A DNA stretch of 58,662 bases from Acetothermia bacterium UBA7521 (GCA_002479455.1 DLNB01000011.1:1-58662); one strand, 5' to 3'. Numbered from the stretch's first letter, positions 14,646-24,900 are shown. The notes: generated by a model from the letters alone, not told the origin. Numbers and translations are program-made.

Positions 14646-16736
14646 ATGAGGAACATGTGGATCGTTGCACTGGTGCTGGCCCTTGGCGTTGCCACCGTCG
14701 GTCAGGTGGAACCGCTGGGGATTGTCGTCGAGCCCCCGGCGGGTAGCCTGGCGGTCACCATTTCCACCGACAAGCCGGCGTACGCCGTTGGCGAGGCGGT
14801 GCGCATCACGTTCACCATCAACCGAGCGGCGTACATCTACATCTGGGACATCATGCCGGACGGGAACGTTCAGCAGATCTTCCCGAACCAATATGATCCG
14901 CAGAATTACTTCCAGGCGGGGACTCATTCCATCCCCACTCCGGGGAAGAGCTATCGCTTGACGGTCGCCCCGCCGCTGGGAACCGAGTGGCTCCAGATCA
15001 TGGCCAGCACTCAGCTGGTGGCCGCCTTTGGCGCGTTCTCCCCGGGCGATCCATTCCCGTTGCTCGGATCGGACCCCGAGGGCTGGCAGGTGCAGATCCT
15101 CGGTCTCGTCCCCGAGCCGACACAGCGGGCATTCGATTTCACGAGCTTCGACATCGTGGCCACGCCTCCTTCGGGGTTTGGGACCCTCGTGGTGCGTACG
15201 TCACCGGATACGGCGAAGCTCTATGTCGATGGAGTCTTCCGTGGCTATACGCCCCGTTCTCTGAACCTCCTGCCGGGGTTCCACGATGTGCTCATCCGCA
15301 AGACCGGTTACCAGGACTACACGGCGCGGGTGTTTCTCGTGGCTGGAGGAACGCGAACCCTGGAGGTCGTGCTTGCTCCGACGTCGCCCGTGAACCAGCC
15401 TCCGGTGGCCCAGTTCACGTTCTCCCCTGCCAGCCCGGCTCCGGGCGTTGTCGTGTCGTTCAACGCCGCTTCCTCCTACGATCCGGATGGGGCGATCGTG
15501 AGCTACCAATGGGACTTCAACAACAACGGTGTGTTCGAACGCACCGGCGTGAGTACCACATGGACATTCCCCGCTGCGGGTACGTACAACGTGCGCCTCG
15601 TGGTCGTTGATGGCTTGGGCGCCACCGGGCAGACGATCCGGCAGGTGACGGTGGTGTCCGTGAACCAACCACCCGTGGCCCAGTTCACGTACACGCCGTC
15701 CGCCCCGACGCCGGGGACGACGGTGACGTTCAACGGCACGTCGTCATATGATCCCGATGGAAGCATCGTTTCCTACGCTTGGGATCTGAACGGGAATGGG
15801 ATCGTGGACCGCTCCGGACCGGTGGTCACCTGGTCCTACTCCGTGGCGGGGGTGTACAACGCGACGCTCTACGTGACGGACAACCAGGGCGCTACGGGCC
15901 AGACGGCGCAAACGGTGGTTGTGACCCCTGTGGTTGTGAACCAGTCGCCCGTCGCCCAGCTCACTTTCGCGCCCTCTGCCCCGACCCCAGGGACGACGGT
16001 AACCTTTAACGGCACGGCGTCGTACGACCTCGATGGGAGCATCGTGTCCTATGCCTGGGACCTGAACGGCGACGGGATCGTGGACCGCTCCGGACCGGTG
16101 GTCACCTGGTCCTACTCCGTGGCTGGGGTGTACAACGCGACGCTCTACGTGACGGACAACCAGGGGGCTACGGGCCAGACGACCCAACTGATCGTCGTCG
16201 CTGTGGCCGGACCTCCCGGCATGCCGTCGATGGTCGTTCCCGGGATCTACGTGTGGGGCACGGACACCTGGCGCGTGACGGTGAACGGGGCGTCAACGTG
16301 GGTGACGCCGCGGGGCTACCGGCTTGAGCTGCGCACGGACGGGCAGTTCATCAACGTGTCCACCGATGCCGGGCCGGTGCCGCTGGGACTCGTCCCCGAG
16401 CCGACGAGCGAGGGGTGGCGGATCGTGTTCGAGGGCTCTGTGACCTCGGGCCGGGTCACCCACTCGTTCCAGGTTCGCAACGCCACCTCGATCTACATGG
16501 ACCTGCGGCTGGACATGGACGGGGACGGGGTGCTCGACCGTTCGCAGGGGTTCGTGCGGCTGCGCCAGTTCGGCGTGAACCCACCGGTCAACCCGTTGGT
16601 CGTGGGGAGTCCGGAGGGATACGCGGGGGCCCTCGTTCCGTCGCTTAACTTCCGTATCGGATCTGCGCTCTCCTACACGGAGTTTGTGCGGATCGTGTTC
16701 TGGCAGACCACGATCGGGGCGCTCGAAGGAATCTAG
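14646..16736 (+). CDS. Secreted DUF4384-PEGA-PKD(x3) surface protein
   Basis: A 696-residue exported protein. After a signal peptide (1-20) comes a DUF4384-like domain (about 35-160; KPAYAVGEAVRITFTINR and YIYIWDIMPDGNVQQIFP), a PEGA domain (178-245; VDGVFRGYTP), three PKD domains (250-336, 340-426, 432-518) and a C-terminal beta-rich region of about 175 residues. PKD domains 2 and 3 are nearly identical. The ribosome site AAGGAGG precedes the ATG. It is the last gene of the ECF sigma operon and is likely its main product, a cell-surface or matrix protein. Confidence 0.88.
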   Translation: MRNMWIVALVLALGVATVGQVEPLGIVVEPPAGSLAVTISTDKPAYAVGEAVRITFTINRAAYIYIWDIMPDGNVQQIFPNQYDPQNYFQAGTHSIPTPGKSYRLTVAPPLGTEWLQIMASTQLVAAFGAFSPGDPFPLLGSDPEGWQVQILGLVPEPTQRAFDFTSFDIVATPPSGFGTLVVRTSPDTAKLYVDGVFRGYTPRSLNLLPGFHDVLIRKTGYQDYTARVFLVAGGTRTLEVVLAPTSPVNQPPVAQFTFSPASPAPGVVVSFNAASSYDPDGAIVSYQWDFNNNGVFERTGVSTTWTFPAAGTYNVRLVVVDGLGATGQTIRQVTVVSVNQPPVAQFTYTPSAPTPGTTVTFNGTSSYDPDGSIVSYAWDLNGNGIVDRSGPVVTWSYSVAGVYNATLYVTDNQGATGQTAQTVVVTPVVVNQSPVAQLTFAPSAPTPGTTVTFNGTASYDLDGSIVSYAWDLNGDGIVDRSGPVVTWSYSVAGVYNATLYVTDNQGATGQTTQLIVVAVAGPPGMPSMVVPGIYVWGTDTWRVTVNGASTWVTPRGYRLELRTDGQFINVSTDAGPVPLGLVPEPTSEGWRIVFEGSVTSGRVTHSFQVRNATSIYMDLRLDMDGDGVLDRSQGFVRLRQFGVNPPVNPLVVGSPEGYAGALVPSLNFRIGSALSYTEFVRIVFWQTTIGALEGI
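15662..16213 (+). repeat. Tandem 276-bp repeat encoding PKD domains 2 and 3
   Basis: Two adjacent units with a 276-bp (92-codon) period. From about 15783 and 16059 they are nearly identical for roughly 125 bp at DNA level, including third codon positions. This indicates recent duplication or gene conversion. Confidence 0.85.
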
Positions 16737-16758
16737 GTCGCACCGATTGCTGAGATGC

Positions 16759-16790
16759 AAGGCCCGGCCTTCACGGCCGGGCCTTTCTCT
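16759..16790 (+). terminator. Rho-independent terminator of the sigma operon
   Basis: Perfect 11-bp stem AAGGCCCGGCC / GGCCGGGCCTT with loop TTCAC, followed by TCTCT. It lies 22 nt after the stop of the PKD protein gene. A degenerate partial copy (GGCCTTCACAGCCGGG) follows at about 16799. Confidence 0.9.
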
Positions 16791-16802
16791 TGAGTGGCGG
16801 CC

Positions 16803-16830
16803 TTCACAGCCGGGCTCACCCTGCTATAAT
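16803..16830 (+). promoter_or_regulatory. Promoter of the peptide ABC transporter operon
   Basis: TTCACA (16803-16808), 16-nt spacer and a perfect TATAAT (16825-16830). Transcription should begin near 16837, leaving a leader of about 140 nt before the binding-protein gene. The leader holds a GC-rich inverted segment (16840-16860) but no riboswitch that I recognise. Confidence 0.8.
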
Positions 16831-16979
16831 CCTGTTAGGACGCCGGAGGCGGGCGCCCCGTTTTCTTCGTGGGTATCGCACCGGATCGTAGGGCTTGGGA
16901 GAAGAGGGGGTGATCGAGCAGAGCAAGGGGCAGGGCAGGAAAGGACCAATTCACCAGATACCCTAAAGGGAGGTTCCTG

Positions 16980-18506
16980 ATGGCACGAAAGGCATTGTTG
17001 TTGGCGTGTGTGTTCCTCGTCGGGCTGGCGGCATGGGCTGCCCCGAAGCCGGGCGGGGAGATGGTGATCGGTTTCGGAACGGATCCTGAGTCGCTCGACC
17101 CGAACAAGATCACGTCAGCTCCGGCGGGGATGGTGCTGACGCACGTTGCCGAGACCCTCCTTCTGATGACGGAAGACCTGAAGGTAGCACCGCTTCTGGT
17201 GGAGAACTGGACCGTTTCCGAAGACGGCCTCACCGTTCTGCTGTACATCCGGAAGGGTGTGTTCTTCCACGACGGGGCTCCGCTGAACGCGGACGCGGTG
17301 AAGGTCAACCTGGAGCGGTTCCGCAAGGCGACCTACGCGTTCCTTCTGTTCCCTCGGGTGAACACGATCGATGTGGTGGATGAGTACACGGTGCGCTTCA
17401 ACCTCGACAAGCCGTTCGCACCCCTCATTGCGCACCTCACCCACAACTTCGTGGCCATCGTTAGCCCAAAGCAGATCGCCGAACTTCCAGAAGGGAAGGA
17501 TATTCTGGAGCCTGTGGGGACCGGTCCGTTCAAGTTCGATGCATGGGTGCGCGGCGACTACGTGCGCCTTGTGCGCAACGACAACTACTGGGGCGACAAG
17601 GCGTACCTCGATTCCGTGGTGTTCAAGGTCATCCCGTCGGATGCCACGCGGCTCGTACTCCTCGAGACCGGCCAACTCCACGCGATGATGCGCGTTCCGC
17701 CGCTTGATGCCTCGCGCGTCGCTGCCACCGCCGGTCTTGAGCTCCTGAACATTCCCAGCGTGCGGACAATCTACATCGCGTTCAACTACCAGAAGGCGCC
17801 GTTCACCGACGTGCGGATCCGTCAGGCGATCAACTACGCCGTGGACAAGGAAGCGATCGTGAAGGAGATCCTCGGCGGAGTCGGAGGTGTCTCGGACGCA
17901 GCCATCATGCCACTGGTGTTCGGGCACGCCGGACAGGAGCCGTACACGTACGATCCGGAGAAGGCGCGCGACCTCCTCAAGGCCGCGGGGTTCCCGAGCG
18001 GGTTCAAGTGCACTCTGTACCACCCGACGGGCCGGTACATGATGGACGCCGCGGTTGCTGAAGCTGTACAGGCTTACCTGGCTGAGGTTGGAATCGACGC
18101 GAAGCTGGTAACCATGGAATGGGCGGCCTACCTTGCCTACCTCCGCAAGCCGCAGTCGGAAGCGACGTTCGACATGTTCATGCTCGGCTGGGGCTGCGTG
18201 ACTCTGGATGCGGACTACGGGCTGTTCGCTCTGTTCCACACGTCCGAGTGGGCGCCGGTGGGGTCGAACCGCAGCTTCTACTCGGATCCAACGGTGGACA
18301 CCCTTCTCGACCTTGCGCGTGTGGTCTCGGATCCAGTGGGCCGACGAGCAACCTATGCTTCGTTGCTGACCTATCTGTGGAAGGATGCACCCTGGCTCTA
18401 CCTCCACTACGAGGGCCAGCTCAACGCCCAGCGGACGGTGGCCAAGGATCTCATCCACCACCCGCGAGAGTACATTCTCGCCCACAAGGCGTGGCTCGAT
18501 CAGTAG
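16980..18506 (+). CDS. Peptide/solute ABC transporter substrate-binding protein (family 5)
   Basis: A 508-residue extracytoplasmic binding protein of the DppA/OppA family. It has a signal peptide of about 20 residues ending AAWA, then GGEMVIGFGTDPESLDPNK, the family signature region KVAPLLVENWTVSEDG and FFHDGAPLNADAVKVNLERF, and GTGPFKFDAWVRGDYVRLVRN. It captures peptides or similar solutes and hands them to the two permeases encoded next. The ribosome site AAAGGGAGG precedes the ATG. There is no lipobox at the signal cleavage site. The true ligand cannot be told from sequence. Confidence 0.93.
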   Translation: MARKALLLACVFLVGLAAWAAPKPGGEMVIGFGTDPESLDPNKITSAPAGMVLTHVAETLLLMTEDLKVAPLLVENWTVSEDGLTVLLYIRKGVFFHDGAPLNADAVKVNLERFRKATYAFLLFPRVNTIDVVDEYTVRFNLDKPFAPLIAHLTHNFVAIVSPKQIAELPEGKDILEPVGTGPFKFDAWVRGDYVRLVRNDNYWGDKAYLDSVVFKVIPSDATRLVLLETGQLHAMMRVPPLDASRVAATAGLELLNIPSVRTIYIAFNYQKAPFTDVRIRQAINYAVDKEAIVKEILGGVGGVSDAAIMPLVFGHAGQEPYTYDPEKARDLLKAAGFPSGFKCTLYHPTGRYMMDAAVAEAVQAYLAEVGIDAKLVTMEWAAYLAYLRKPQSEATFDMFMLGWGCVTLDADYGLFALFHTSEWAPVGSNRSFYSDPTVDTLLDLARVVSDPVGRRATYASLLTYLWKDAPWLYLHYEGQLNAQRTVAKDLIHHPREYILAHKAWLDQ

Positions 18507-18517
18507 GATGAATGGCT

Positions 18518-18548
18518 AGGGAGGGCTTGCTCGCAGCAGGCCCTCCCT
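18518..18548 (+). terminator. Intercistronic hairpin between binding-protein and permease genes
   Basis: AGGGAGGGC and GCCCTCCCT form a 9-bp stem, with TGC/GCA able to pair inside the loop. Only a pyrimidine tract without a clean U-run follows. Such hairpins often stabilise the binding-protein mRNA or cut read-through, giving more binding protein than permease. Confidence 0.65.
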
Positions 18549-18561
18549 GCTCTCTCCTCTC

Positions 18562-19482
18562 GTGATCCAGTACGCGGTGCGGCGGTTGCTGCTGGCGATT
18601 CCGACCCTGTTCGGGGTCACTCTGCTCGTGTTCAGCATGGTGCGGATGCTCCCGGGCGATCCCGCGCAGGCGATGGCGGGGGTGCACGCCACCCAGGAGT
18701 ACATTGAGCAGGTGCGACGGACATTGGGCCTTGACCAACCTCTGCACGTGCAGTACGGACGATTCATGATCGGGCTGTTCCGAGGGGATCTCGGCACATC
18801 GATTCGCACGGGACTTCCGGTGAGCCGGGAGGTGTGGTCGCGGATGGTGCCGACCCTCGAGCTGACGCTGGTCAGTCTGTTCCTGGCGACGTTCTTCGGG
18901 GTTGCGGTGGGGGTGATTTCATCCACCAAGCCGTACTCGGTCTTCGACTACACGAGCATGTTCGGGGCCTTGGTAGGGCTGTCTGCTCCTGTGTTCTGGC
19001 TGGGGCTGATGCTGATGCTCCTCTTCTCGGTGCGGTTGGGGTGGCTCCCTGCCGCAGGACGGAGCGGGCCGATCAACCTCATCCTTCCGTCCGTGACCCT
19101 GGCCGCGTCCTCGGTGGCCCTGGTGGCCCGGTTCACCCGCTCGACGATGCTCGAAGTGATGCGCCAAGACTACGTGAACACCGCCCGGGCCAAGGGGCTG
19201 CGCCAACGGGCCGTCGTTCTCCGTCACGCGTTGCGCAACGCGCTCATCCCGATCGTGACCATCATCGGGCTCCGGTTCGGCGCACTGCTTTCGGGTGCCG
19301 TGCTTACCGAGACTGTGTTTGCGTGGCCGGGCGTGGGGCGGCTGATGGTCGATTCGATCAGCGCCCGGGACTACCCTGTCGTTCAGGGGGCCGTTCTGTT
19401 GCTGGCATTGGCGTTCGTGATCATCAACCTTGTGGTCGACCTCTTGTACGGCGTGGTCAACCCCCGGATCCAATACGACTAG
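18562..19482 (+). CDS. Peptide ABC transporter permease, DppB-like
   Basis: A 306-residue inner-membrane permease with six hydrophobic helices. The N terminus MIQYAVRRLLLAIPTLFGVT is typical of DppB proteins, and the EAA loop that contacts the ATPase is seen as ALRNALIPIVTIIGLRFG with ETVFAWPGVGRLMVDSI after it. The start is GTG at 18562, after the hairpin. It pairs with the DppC-like permease 3 nt downstream. Confidence 0.93.
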   Translation: MIQYAVRRLLLAIPTLFGVTLLVFSMVRMLPGDPAQAMAGVHATQEYIEQVRRTLGLDQPLHVQYGRFMIGLFRGDLGTSIRTGLPVSREVWSRMVPTLELTLVSLFLATFFGVAVGVISSTKPYSVFDYTSMFGALVGLSAPVFWLGLMLMLLFSVRLGWLPAAGRSGPINLILPSVTLAASSVALVARFTRSTMLEVMRQDYVNTARAKGLRQRAVVLRHALRNALIPIVTIIGLRFGALLSGAVLTETVFAWPGVGRLMVDSISARDYPVVQGAVLLLALAFVIINLVVDLLYGVVNPRIQYD

Positions 19483-19485
19483 GCG

Positions 19486-20319
19486 ATGCACACCCTGAAG
19501 CGGATGGTGAAGCACCGACTCGCGCTGGTGGGGATGATCATCATCCTCGGTTTCCTCGTGGTCGCGGCGTTTGCCCCGCAGCTCTCGCCTCGCGACCCGC
19601 TGAAGTTCTCGCTCGCCAACAAGCTGAGGCCCCCCTCGGGCGAGTACATGCTGGGGACGGACGAGTTGGGTCGGGACTTGTTCAGCCGCATTCTTCACGG
19701 GACACGGGTTTCGCTGATGATGGCCGTGGTCTCCGTGGCTCTCGGGTTGGTCCTCGGCGCGCCGGTGGGCGCTGTCTCCGGGTTCTACGGTGGGGCGTCC
19801 GACATCTTGACCCAGCGGCTCGTGGATGTCTTGATGGCGTTTCCGGGAATCCTGCTCGCGATCATGGTTGTAGCGGTGCTTGGGCCGGGGCTGTGGAACA
19901 CGATGCTTGCCGTGGGGATCTCGTTTGCCCCCACCTACGTCCGCGTGGTGCGGAGCTCGGTTCTGGAGATCCGGGAGCGGGAGTTCGTGGAGGCGGCCCG
20001 CGCGGTGGGCACGAGCAGCCTCACCATCATTCGCCGGCATATCTTGCCAAATTGCCTTGCCCCGCTGATCGTGCTCTCTACTCTACAGATGGCCAACGCC
20101 ATCCTCTGGGCAGCTGGATTGGGTTTCCTTGGTTTGGGAGCCCAGCCGCCGACTCCGGAGTGGGGGACGATGCTCGGCCGTAGTCAGACCTACATCCGCG
20201 TCGCTCCGCACTACGCGATGTTCCCCGGGGCGGCGATCGCTCTGGCCGTGCTGGGGTTCAACTTGCTGGGTGACGGGCTCCGCGACGCCCTCGACCCACG
20301 GCTGCGCGGCCGCTTGTAG
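19486..20319 (+). CDS. Peptide ABC transporter permease, DppC-like
   Basis: A 277-residue permease partner. LGTDELGRDLFSRILHGTRV near residue 58 and the EAA loop HILPNCLAPLIVLSTLQM are characteristic of DppC/OppC. It lies 3 nt behind the DppB-like gene. The operon then ends at enolase, so the ATP-hydrolysing subunits DppD/DppF are not encoded here and must be elsewhere. Confidence 0.93.
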   Translation: MHTLKRMVKHRLALVGMIIILGFLVVAAFAPQLSPRDPLKFSLANKLRPPSGEYMLGTDELGRDLFSRILHGTRVSLMMAVVSVALGLVLGAPVGAVSGFYGGASDILTQRLVDVLMAFPGILLAIMVVAVLGPGLWNTMLAVGISFAPTYVRVVRSSVLEIREREFVEAARAVGTSSLTIIRRHILPNCLAPLIVLSTLQMANAILWAAGLGFLGLGAQPPTPEWGTMLGRSQTYIRVAPHYAMFPGAAIALAVLGFNLLGDGLRDALDPRLRGRL

Positions 20320-20384
20320 AGGGGATCGGACAACCTTCCTGGCCCTGGCCTCTCTCCCCCGGTAGACTCTCTGAGGGTGATAGA

Positions 20385-21641
20385 ATGAACCTCATTGAGG
20401 ACGTCTGGGCGCGCGAGATCCTCGATTCACGCGGCAACCCCACGGTCGAGGTCGAGATCACGCTGGAGGACGGGACCGAGGCCCGAGCTGCCGTGCCCTC
20501 GGGTGCTTCCACCGGCATTCACGAGGCTGTCGAGCTGCGGGATGGCGACGACCGCTACCAGGGGAAAGGTGTCCAGCGTGCGGTCCACAACGTGAACGAA
20601 GTCATTGGACCGGACATCGAGGGGATGGACCCTCTGTGGCAGGAGGAGATCGACGCCCTCCTCGTGGAGCGCGACGGAACGCCGAACAAATCGGGATTGG
20701 GCGCGAATGCAATCCTGGCGGTGTCCCTTGCGTGTGCCAAGGTGGCGGCCGCATCGCTGGGTATCCCCCTGTGGAAGTACCTTGCCGGTGCGCGGTCGGG
20801 GAAGATGCCGATCCCCCTGATGAACGTCATCAACGGCGGCGCTCATGCCGATAGCGGTCTCGCCATCCAGGAGTTCATGCTCGTGCCCCTCGGAGCACCG
20901 GCGTTCGCGGAGGCCCTCCGCTACGGAACCGAAGTCTTTCACACCCTGAAGAAGATCCTCAAGGGGAAGGGCCATTCGATCGCCGTTGGCGACGAAGGAG
21001 GGTTCGCTCCCCGCTTGGGGGCGGATGAGGACGCACTTCGGGTTCTCGTTCAGGCGATTGCGGATGCAGGGTACGAGCCGGGGCGGGATGTGGCGTTGGC
21101 GTTGGACTGCGCGGCAAGCTCGTTTTTCGCGGCGGACCGCGGGGTGTACCGTTGGGCGGGGGAGAACGCGGCGGCTGATCTCGTGGACGTGTACCACGAT
21201 TGGGTGAAGCGGTACCCGATCGTGTCCATCGAGGACGGGCTTGCCGAAGAAGACTGGGAGGGGTGGGCGCTCCTTACCCAGCGGTTGGGGGATGCGGTTC
21301 AACTGGTCGGCGACGACATTTTCGTTACCAGCCCCGAGCTTCTTGGCCGAGGGATCGAGAATGACGTTGCGAACGCGATTCTCATCAAGCTGAACCAAAT
21401 CGGCACGGTCACCGAGACCCTGGCAACGATGGACCTCGCGTTGGCGGCTGGGTACACCCGGATCATCTCCCATCGGTCCGGCGAGACGGAGGACACCGCA
21501 ATCGCTGACTTCGCGGTGGGGACAGGGTGCGGGCAGATCAAGACCGGCTCGGTGTCCCGCTCGGAGCGGGTTGCCAAGTACAACGAACTCCTGCGCATCG
21601 AGGATACCTATGCCCCGCCCATGGCAACGTGGCCGCGGTAG
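20385..21641 (+). CDS. eno: Enolase
   Basis: A 418-residue glycolytic enzyme that interconverts 2-phosphoglycerate and phosphoenolpyruvate. Seen motifs are ARAAVPSGASTGIHEAVELR (substrate loop), GANAILAVSLACAKVAA, INGGAHADSGLAIQEFM, the metal ligand regions ALDCAASSF and SIEDGLAEEDWEGW, and the signature LIKLNQIGTVTETL with SHRSGETEDTAIADFAVG. A TAGACT -10-like box lies at 20363-20368 and GAGGGTG precedes the start. The 3' end overlaps the next cell-division gene by 32 nt. Confidence 0.96.
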   Translation: MNLIEDVWAREILDSRGNPTVEVEITLEDGTEARAAVPSGASTGIHEAVELRDGDDRYQGKGVQRAVHNVNEVIGPDIEGMDPLWQEEIDALLVERDGTPNKSGLGANAILAVSLACAKVAAASLGIPLWKYLAGARSGKMPIPLMNVINGGAHADSGLAIQEFMLVPLGAPAFAEALRYGTEVFHTLKKILKGKGHSIAVGDEGGFAPRLGADEDALRVLVQAIADAGYEPGRDVALALDCAASSFFAADRGVYRWAGENAAADLVDVYHDWVKRYPIVSIEDGLAEEDWEGWALLTQRLGDAVQLVGDDIFVTSPELLGRGIENDVANAILIKLNQIGTVTETLATMDLALAAGYTRIISHRSGETEDTAIADFAVGTGCGQIKTGSVSRSERVAKYNELLRIEDTYAPPMATWPR

Positions 21642-21903
21642 AAGGTACCTTCCCCTCGGGCTGGTCGTGGCGACGATCCTCGGGGTAGGTTGGGTATTCG
21701 GAACGAGGGTTGTCGACATCTGTGACGCGCGGGCTGAATTACACCTTCTCGGCCTTCAGGAGGAACAGGCGCACGAAGAGATCCTGGCCCTGCGTCGGAA
21801 GCTAGCGGACGCCACCCTCCCCCACGTGGTGGAACAGGAGGCACGGCGGCAGCTCCGATGGGGGTTCCCCAACGAGGAGCGGATCGTTCTCATCTGGAGG
21901 TAG
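21610..21903 (+). CDS. Septum formation initiator, FtsB/DivIC-like
   Basis: A 97-residue bitopic protein: a short basic cytoplasmic tail (PRPWQRGRGRRY), one membrane helix (about 16-33), then a coiled coil (ELHLLGLQEEQAHEEILALR) and a C-terminal segment with VVEQEARRQLRWGFPNEER, which is the conserved end of FtsB/DivIC proteins. It would act with FtsL and FtsQ in the divisome. The ATG at 21610 is inside eno; linkage of eno and ftsB is also seen in gamma-proteobacteria. dnaE starts one base after the stop. Confidence 0.8.
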   Translation: MPRPWQRGRGRRYLPLGLVVATILGVGWVFGTRVVDICDARAELHLLGLQEEQAHEEILALRRKLADATLPHVVEQEARRQLRWGFPNEERIVLIWR

Positions 21904-21904
21904 C

Positions 21905-24900
21905 GTGGCGTTCGTCCACCTGCACGCTCATTCCGAGTACTCGCTTCTCGACGGGATGGGCCGCGTGCGTGACCTGGTCGCCCGCGCGGCCGAACTGGGG
22001 ATGCCGGCCCTCGCCCTCACCGATCACGGGAACCTGTCGGGGGCGATCAAGTTCTACCGGGCGGCCAGGGCCGCAGGAGTCAAGCCGATCCTGGGGTGTG
22101 AGATCTACGTGGCCCCCGATTCCCGCCGCTCGCGCGACCCCAAAACAAGCCGGTCCCCCTACCACCTCGTCGTCTTGGCGGCCGATGGGATGGGGTGGCA
22201 GAACCTTCTTCTGCTCGCGAATCGGGCCCACATCGAGGGCTTCTACTACAAGCCGCGGGTGGATCTCGATCTGCTGGCGGAGCACTCCGCGGGGCTGATC
22301 GCGCTCTCGGCGTGCGAGTCTGGCGAGGTGCAGCGCCACATCCTCCACGGACGGCTGGACGAAGCGGCGGCTGCGGCTGGCCGGCTCGCCGAGATCTTCC
22401 CGGGGAGGTTCTACATCGAGCTCCAGGATCATGGCCTGGATCGGAGCCGGACCCTTGTGCGGGAGCAGCTCGCCTTGGCGCAGCGCCTCGCTCTGCCTGT
22501 GGTGGCTTCGGCCGATGTGCACTACCTCTCCCCCGAGGATCGCGATCCGCACCGTGTTCTCATCAACATCCAGGCGGGGAAGAAGCTATCCGATCCCGAT
22601 GCCCGGTCGTTCGACGGCGATGGGTACCATTTCTTGACCGAGGAGGAGATGAGATCGCGGTTCCGCGAAATCCCGGAGGCCCTTGCGGAAACGCTCGTCG
22701 TGGCTGAACGGTGCGAGCTGGAGCTCGATCTGGGGCGACGGCTCCTGCCGCGGTACCCGAGTGCACTGTCTCCGAACGAAGAGCTGGCCTCTCAAGCCCG
22801 GGCTGGGGCGCGTGCTCGGTACGGCGAGGAGATCCCGCCAGAAATCCAGGAACGCCTGAACTACGAACTGGGCGTCATCACGCGGATGGACCTCGCCCCG
22901 TACTTCCTCATCGTCGCCGACTTCGTGGGCTACGCGCGAAGAAAAAGGATCCCCGTGGGGCCGGGACGGGGGTCGGCCGCCGGCTCCATCGTGGCGTACG
23001 CCCTGGGGATCACCCAGGTGGACCCGCTCAAGTTCCATCTTCTCTTCGAGCGGTTCTTGAACCCAGACCGGGTGAGCCTGCCCGACTTCGACATCGACTT
23101 CTGCGTGCGGGGCCGGGACGAGGTCATTCGCTACGTGGCCGAGCGGTACGGTCGGGATCATCTGGCCCAGATCGCCACGTTCGATCGGATGGCAGCTCGT
23201 TCGGTGGTGCGGGACGTGGCGCGCGTGCTCGGGCTGCCCTACGAGAAATCCGATCGGATCGCGAAACTGGTCCCGTTCGGCATGGCGCTTCCCCGCGCTC
23301 TGGAGCAGGTTCCCGCTCTGAAGGAAATGGCGGAGGGGGAGGAGGAGACCCGCAAGTTGTTCTCGATCGCACGCCGCTTGGAGGGACTCCTGAGGAACAG
23401 CTCCACCCATGCCGCGGGCGTGGTGATCGCGCCCGAACCTCTGGAGAAATTCGTGCCGTTGCTGCGCCTTGCCGAAGGGCAGTTCGTGACCCAATTCGAC
23501 ATGCACGATGTGGAGGCGGTGGGCCTCCTCAAGATGGACTTCCTCGGTCTGCGCAACCTCACCCTGCTTGACGACGTGGCGCGGCTTGTGGAACGGCGGA
23601 TCGAGGTAACGGTGGATCTGGATCAGCTTCCTCTGGACGATCCGGCCACGTACGCGCTCATCCGGTTGGGGGACACCTCCGGGGTGTTCCAGATCGAATC
23701 TGCAGGGATGAAGGCCCTGATCCGGCGGCTTGAGCCGACAGAGTTTCGCGACCTCATTGCCCTTCTTGGCTTGTTCCGTCCGGGGCCGCTCGACTCGGGG
23801 ATGGCCGACGACTACATCGAGCGCAAGCACGGACGGCAGGCGGTTACGTACCCCCATCCCGCCACGGAGGAGGTCCTTGCTGAGACGTACGGACTTCCTA
23901 TCTACCAGGATCAAATCCTGCTGGTGGCCCAGCGGGTGGCGGGTTTCACCCTAGGGGAAGCCGATCTCCTCCGCAGGGCGATGGGCAAGAAGAAGCCGGA
24001 AGAGATGGCAGAGATGGAGGCCCGGTTCGTCAAGGGATGCCTTCAGCATGGAATCTCCGTTTCTGAAGCAAAGAAGATCTTCTCCGACATCGAGAAGTTC
24101 TCGCGCTACGGGTTTGTCAAGGCCCATTCGACAGCGTACGCGTTCATCACCTACTGGACTGCCTACTTTAAAGCGCATTACCCGACGGATTTCATGGCTG
24201 CCCTCCTCACGTCGGTCCAGGACAACAGCGACAAGGTCGCGGTGTACATCGACGAGTGTCGGGGAATGGGCCTGGAGGTGCTCCCCCCCGACGTGAACGA
24301 GTCGGACGTCGGGTTCACGCCCGTGGGCGAGAAGAAGATACGGTTCGGACTCGGGGCGATCAAGCACGTGGGGGTGGGCGCGGTCGAGGCCATCCTCTCC
24401 CGCCGCGGGGAGGGGTTCCGGAGCTTTTTCGATTTCTGCCAACGCTTGGACCCCGAGCGGGTGAGCCGAGAGGCGGTGGAGTGCCTGATCAAAGCCGGGG
24501 CGATGGACCGGTTTGGGTTGTCCCGCAAGGCCCTCATGGCCTTGTCCTGCGAGGGGGTACGGCTCGCTCAGCTGACCCGGGCCCAGCGGGCGTCCGGCCA
24601 GCAGTCGTTCTTCGAGGCCGAAGAGCTGGTTCCCAGACTCGAGGTGGAAGGAGCGGAGTTCCCCCGTGAGACGCTCCTCGAGTTCGAGCGCGAGCTCCTC
24701 GGCCTGTACCTTTCTGGTCACCCATTGGATGCCCACGCCTCCGAGCTGCGGGCGCGAGGGGTGGTGTCCCTGGCCGATGCCCCTGCCCAGGCCCGCACGT
24801 TTGCCGTGGCGGGCCAGGTTAGAACCCTGAAGGTCGTCGCGACCGGAGATGGGCCGATGTCGTTCCTGACCCTGGAAGACTCCACGGGGGAAGCCGAGGT

